From NCBI GenBank assembly GCA_964036665.1, contig OZ038532.1, forward strand, positions 620,001-684,000: a DNA stretch of 64,000 nt, in the 5' to 3' direction. Both the position numbers and the translations under genes were made by a program. This document shows positions 59,997 through 64,000 of this stretch, in pieces. This DNA comes from Gordius sp. MW1 (lineage: Eukaryota > Nematomorpha > Gordioida > Gordea > Gordiidae). The notes below the pieces were generated by a model that made no database searches, was not told the DNA's origin, and saw only the letters and a program-made list of their open reading frames with translations. How positions within the stretch are numbered: position 1 is the first letter of the stretch; each line of letters starts with the position of its first letter.

Positions 59997-60909
59997 TAAT
60001 AAAGCAGTCTTGTTAAGGAGCGACATTTTTCTAAAAAAAGCTGGAGCGCCCCTCCTTTTTAAAAATGAGGAGCGGGCGCGGGAGTAGCTCCTTTTAGGGC
60101 TGGAGCGGAGGAGCCTCCTTTAAATTTAATATTTAAATTATATTATTGTTTAAATATTAATAATATTTGTTAATTAAAATTTAATGAAAATATAATTTTA
60201 TTTAAATTTATTCATTATTAAATGTTGAGCCTAGTTTTATATTGATTTTTCATCTAATCATTTGAAACATTAAACATCAGTTTTTCCTTTAAAGATCCAA
60301 AAAATATGGAACTAAAAGCCATATTAATTAATTTTTTAAGGAAACAAATACCCGACGGAAAAATAGCTACAACTAGTTCACGGGAACCTTGTAATGATGA
60401 AGATTTCTTTGGATTCCATAAAATAGATTACCATGAATATAATATATTGGATAGATATTTTTTAAATAATGATAGCAAAATGACTTTTTGAACAATTCCG
60501 TGAATTAAAAAATATTTATATTAAATACAATACCCCGCTTCCCTCTAGTGCTCCTGTGGAGCGCCTATTTAGTATCGCAAAACAGGTCTTAGGGGAGAAG
60601 CGTAAGTGTTTGTTTGATTCTAATTTAAAAAATTTATTACCTTTAAAAGCTAATAAAAGATTATAAATATTTTGATATATCATATAATATAAATAAATAG
60701 TTTTGATAAAAAAAATATGATTTTGTTTCGTGTACCTTCTAAAAAAATGAAAATCAAAGGAGCGGTTATGGAGCGGCACTCCATTAGTTGGAGCGGGAGC
60801 GCTCCTTTTAATATGTAGTTGCGGGAGCGGGAGTTCGCTCCATTTGAGAAGGTAGGAGCGGGAGGGGGAGTCGCTATTAAAAAGGAGCGTTAACAAGACT
60901 GTAATAAAG
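59997..60909 (+). mobile_element. Deleted hAT transposon with perfect 8-bp TSD and GGAGCG subterminal repeats
   Basis: TAATAAAG flanks the element (59997-60004 and 60902-60909). Ends CAGTCTTGTTAAGGAGCG and CGTTAACAAGACTG are inverted. The subterminal regions are dense in GGAGCG (GC-rich in AT-rich DNA). Inside are an open transposase fragment (60306-60491, NDEDFFGFHKIDYHEYNILD) and, in another frame, the dimerisation motif TPLPSSAPVERLFSIAKQVL (60530-60590) followed by KRKCLFDSNLKNLLPLKANK. About 0.9 kb remains. Confidence 0.92.
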
Positions 60910-62410
60910 CTTAAACAAATTTCAGCATAGATATTGATATTAATAGAAATAATAAAACTCTAAATTATCAAAAATTTAAATCATAAATTCAAAAATGTAA
61001 ACACTAATTAGTGAGATATGAAACGTGTGGGTAAAGTTAGTTACATTATAGGAATTTGTTGGAATAAAAAACTAAATTAAAACTCGAGATTACTATAGCT
61101 TTATTTACGGGCCAAATAACGACATAAAAGAATAAGAAAATAACTCGCTCAAAAATTTCTTTAAAATATGTCCAAAACTCCATAAGAAACACTATATCGA
61201 TGAATGAATTATTTTAAATGTTTTTTTTATACCTGTAACAAAAGTATCACTATAGAGTGTTTATCTGGTTCCAATATTGGAAAATTTGGTGTATAAATTT
61301 TTACGTTGGGATCATTAATGTATCCTATTAATTAATTATTTATGATTTGTTATAAGTATATGGTTTAAATTTTTTAAATAATTTATAAGAATTTAGGTAA
61401 ATCCTTATCAAGGCACAAATGAGCTAAATAGAATCTTCGCTTTAGCTTTTAAATTAAAATTGCTAATTTTAGATGTTACACTAAAAGGCATCAAAAAAAA
61501 TCATATGAAGTAACGTTAAAAATACAAGGAAAGTTCGGAAGATAAACATTTGTCTTCTGAGGGGTTTATAACAGGTTGATTTAAATCCTCTATCCTTTTT
61601 CCTAAGTTCAGATCCGTTTTTAACCTTGTTTTGCATGGGCTGGGATGAATAGCTTATATATATTTGAAAAAATTATGATAACTATATAACTTAAAAAATA
61701 GTTTTATTTGCATAGTATATGATACATTATTGTAACAAAATAAAATATAGAATAGTATATTATTTTTATTTTTTTATCTATTAAATTACAACAAATTTGA
61801 ATAAGTTGGAATAATATTTTAGAGCTGCACTTTATTTAAACAAGGGTCAGCATATTATCTCCTTAATTCACCTGAAATTGTCTATTTTTTTATAACTTGA
61901 AGAGCTTGGGTAATGCGGAATGGGGCAGTTAAAATATGCTAGAGAAGTGACTAATTCAATTTGTGATATAATTGAATTATTTCGACCCAATTTTAATATA
62001 AATATTTGTTTGTATCAAAGTCAGAGCGAAAAATAAACTCAATTGAATGAAAAAATCAAAATGTTTATCAAAAAATATTTTATTGATTCAAAGAGTGGCG
62101 CTAGTTAAACCTGTTTGTTTTCTATCTATATCTTGCCTAGTCAAATAATACCTATTTTTGTACAACAAAATCATTAAAAAAATTATTTAAAAAGCTTTGC
62201 ACCTCTCATGGACATGCCTGATCTATTATAATATGATCTAAGAACCAAATGTTTTTTCATATCTAATACAAAATTAACTATCAATACATCAATTTGTTTA
62301 AGAGATTTTCCACTCGATATGAACTTATAGGTGACAACTTCCTTTAATAGTACCAAAAATTATAGTAGATTTTACTATAGCTTTATCAAGCCCTAACTAT
62401 GTTGGATAAA
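60910..62410. other. AT-rich intergenic stretch
   Basis: Nothing recognised on either strand. Confidence 0.5.
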
Positions 62411-62417
62411 CAAGATG

Positions 62418-62588
62418 CATGAACGTAGCCAAGGGGGGGGGGGCAGGGAGGGGCGGCTGCCCCCCTCTAAATCTAAAAATTTGTTGAAATTTATAAGTAT
62501 GGCTAAAAATTCAAAGAATAATCATTTTGCCCCTTCCTAAATCATTATTGCCCACCCCCGTTTAATCTCAATGCTGGCTACGCCCATG
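62418..62588. mobile_element. CGTAGCCAG-family small transposon
   Basis: CATGAACGTAGCCAAGGGGG ... TGCTGGCTACGCCCATG. The interior is the reverse complement of that at 32863 and 38862, including CATTTTGCCCCTTCCTAAAT. Confidence 0.85.
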
Positions 62589-63356
62589 CATTTCCAGAAC
62601 TACTTTAATACTCAATGATTAGGAAATGAAATAAGGTTGATATAACAAATCAATTTCCATAATCGATTTTAATCCTCTCCACACCCACCCCATTCCCTCG
62701 CGCCCTTTGAAAACGGCTATCTGTAATATTTACTTTAAGCTATTATATTCTCCAATGCTTAAACACTCAAGAATAGGAAGGGGATAAATTTATTACTTAA
62801 TAAATTCCTTTCGTGATCGGCTTTGTTACTTTGGCTACAATTTTGTATTAAATTAAATATATGAATTTAAGAACCCAAGAATCCATCCTCTAAATTAACT
62901 CCCAGCTCCTCAGCTTACTTTGCTACTACTTCTCAACACATTATCGAATCCAACTAAGCGTGTGCTTAATCATTATTATCAAATTTATAGTGGGAAAAAA
63001 GGATTGTCATAATTACATTTTACCCATACCACCATCACATAAATAGGGAATTTCGATTAAAATGGCACAAAGGAATTACTGGGGCAGATTGATACCCCTT
63101 TTATCCCCCCCCCCTCTTTTCATCAACTTAACTCTAGAGCTTCTCAGCTCCCATTTAAAATCTTTCGTCAAGAGCTAGAGAGCGGGAATCTAATTTACCG
63201 TGCCCCCCCCCCTTCCCCTCTCTCTGTGTATGTGAAGTGTCGAGAAAATCATGCTTAGTCGAACGTTAGGGAAAATTGTCATTATTAAATTCCCATATTC
63301 CTTAAAAATTTTGCGTCGTTTTAAAAATGAGTTTTAAATTGCTTATTATCCTACCC
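62589..63356. other. AT-rich stretch with C runs
   Basis: No gene is recognised. Poly-C runs (63109, 63204) resemble the transposon tracts but lack the ends. Confidence 0.45.
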
Positions 63357-63523
63357 CATGGGCGTAGCCAGGGGGTGGCATGGAAGGGCGGCTGCCCCCT
63401 CCCCATTTAAATCCATAAAATTCTTTAATATTTAAAATAATTATGACTAAAATTACTGAAAAAAAATATATTGCCCCTCCTCAAATCATTATTGTCCCCT
63501 CTAAATCAATGGCTATGCCCATG
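63357..63523. mobile_element. CATGGGCGTAGCCAGG-family small transposon
   Basis: CATGGGCGTAGCCAGGGGGT ... TCAATGGCTATGCCCATG, 167 bp, with the TTGCCCCTCCTCAAATCATT interior typical of the family. Confidence 0.88.
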
Positions 63524-64000
63524 TCCTACCCTCTTGTAACAGCAAACACTATGATTGTTAAAGCTTATTATCGAGAGATTAAAAAGAAAATTACCAACGT
63601 AGACTTACAATGGCTATTATGATTCAGGCTTTTTTGCTATAGGTCTCAAAAAATGGGAAAACCCAGACTAATTGATTTAGCTAAAAAAAACAAGGTCTTG
63701 GCTCTTCTTTCACTCAAGCTCTTTGAATTTTATCTTAATGCTATATAAAGATTGTGTTGTTGGTCCTTTGTATGCTATTTTTGAAACGAAAGACAAATTA
63801 AATCTTCATTTTAAGTAGAATTTACTTATAACATGTAATAGTCTCTATACAAAACAATCTTGTGACACAAATAATACTTTAGTATTTTATCATACAGGCG
63901 CCTAGTTAATTTATTAAATAAATGCATTAAAATATTTCCTAAAATGTTTGATAGGCTTAGGGTTTTGTTTTAAAATGGAGCTAGGATTAAAATTAGGCCC
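63524..64000. other. AT-rich window end
   Basis: Nothing recognised. Confidence 0.45.

Overview
The window is a gene-poor, AT-rich, repeat-dense stretch of an invertebrate nuclear genome. Two observations point to a metazoan, most likely an arthropod: a spectraplakin (shot/MACF-like) C-terminus and a testis-specific serine kinase. Several introns are tiny (35-52 bp) while others are inflated by transposons. I cannot name the species; a crustacean such as a parasitic copepod is only a guess.

Four host genes can be reconstructed by joining phase-compatible exons. (1) A plus-strand gene at 11.1-14.0 kb has seven exons and encodes about 281 aa with two double-stranded-RNA-binding domains. (2) A minus-strand gene at 23.64 to 14.21 kb has at least five exons and an unknown product. 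Its last intron carries an 8.1 kb nest of LTR retrotransposons flanked by a 5-bp target duplication. (3) The last four coding exons of a spectraplakin lie at 31.9-34.6 kb on the plus strand. (4) The kinase C-lobe of a TSSK-family gene lies at 38.5-36.7 kb on the minus strand, with an in-frame TGA. A tandem array of exon-like units at 48-49.3 kb may be part of a fifth gene.

The rest is mobile or repetitive. 1-1.6 kb: Mag-type gypsy relic. 2.1-3.4 kb: higher-order tandem satellite. 3.8-4.2 kb: integrase-like relic. 7.5-9.9 and 13.1-13.9 kb: dispersed repeats, including a family with tRNA-like B boxes. 14.8-22.9 kb: LTR nest with inverted LTRs, a captured ZMAT5 coding sequence, a broken integrase and a GC-rich zinc-knuckle ORF after the integrase. 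24.1-28.1 kb: gypsy element with one gag-pol frame interrupted by two stops. 29.2-30.0 kb: MULE relic. 30.6-31.05 kb and 50.35-51 kb: LINE reverse-transcriptase relics. 39.2-43.3 kb: large inverted repeat around a Helentron-like insertion. 45.3-46.6, 52.5-53.4 and 60.0-60.9 kb: three deleted hAT elements. 54.0-57.46 kb: decayed Helitron. A small transposon family with CATGGGCGTAGCCAG-like ends and poly-G/C tracts is scattered throughout.

The genes do not form a pathway. The main theme is host introns invaded and rebuilt by mobile DNA. The most notable case is a composite LTR retroelement that has apparently acquired a spliceosomal protein (ZMAT5) coding sequence.
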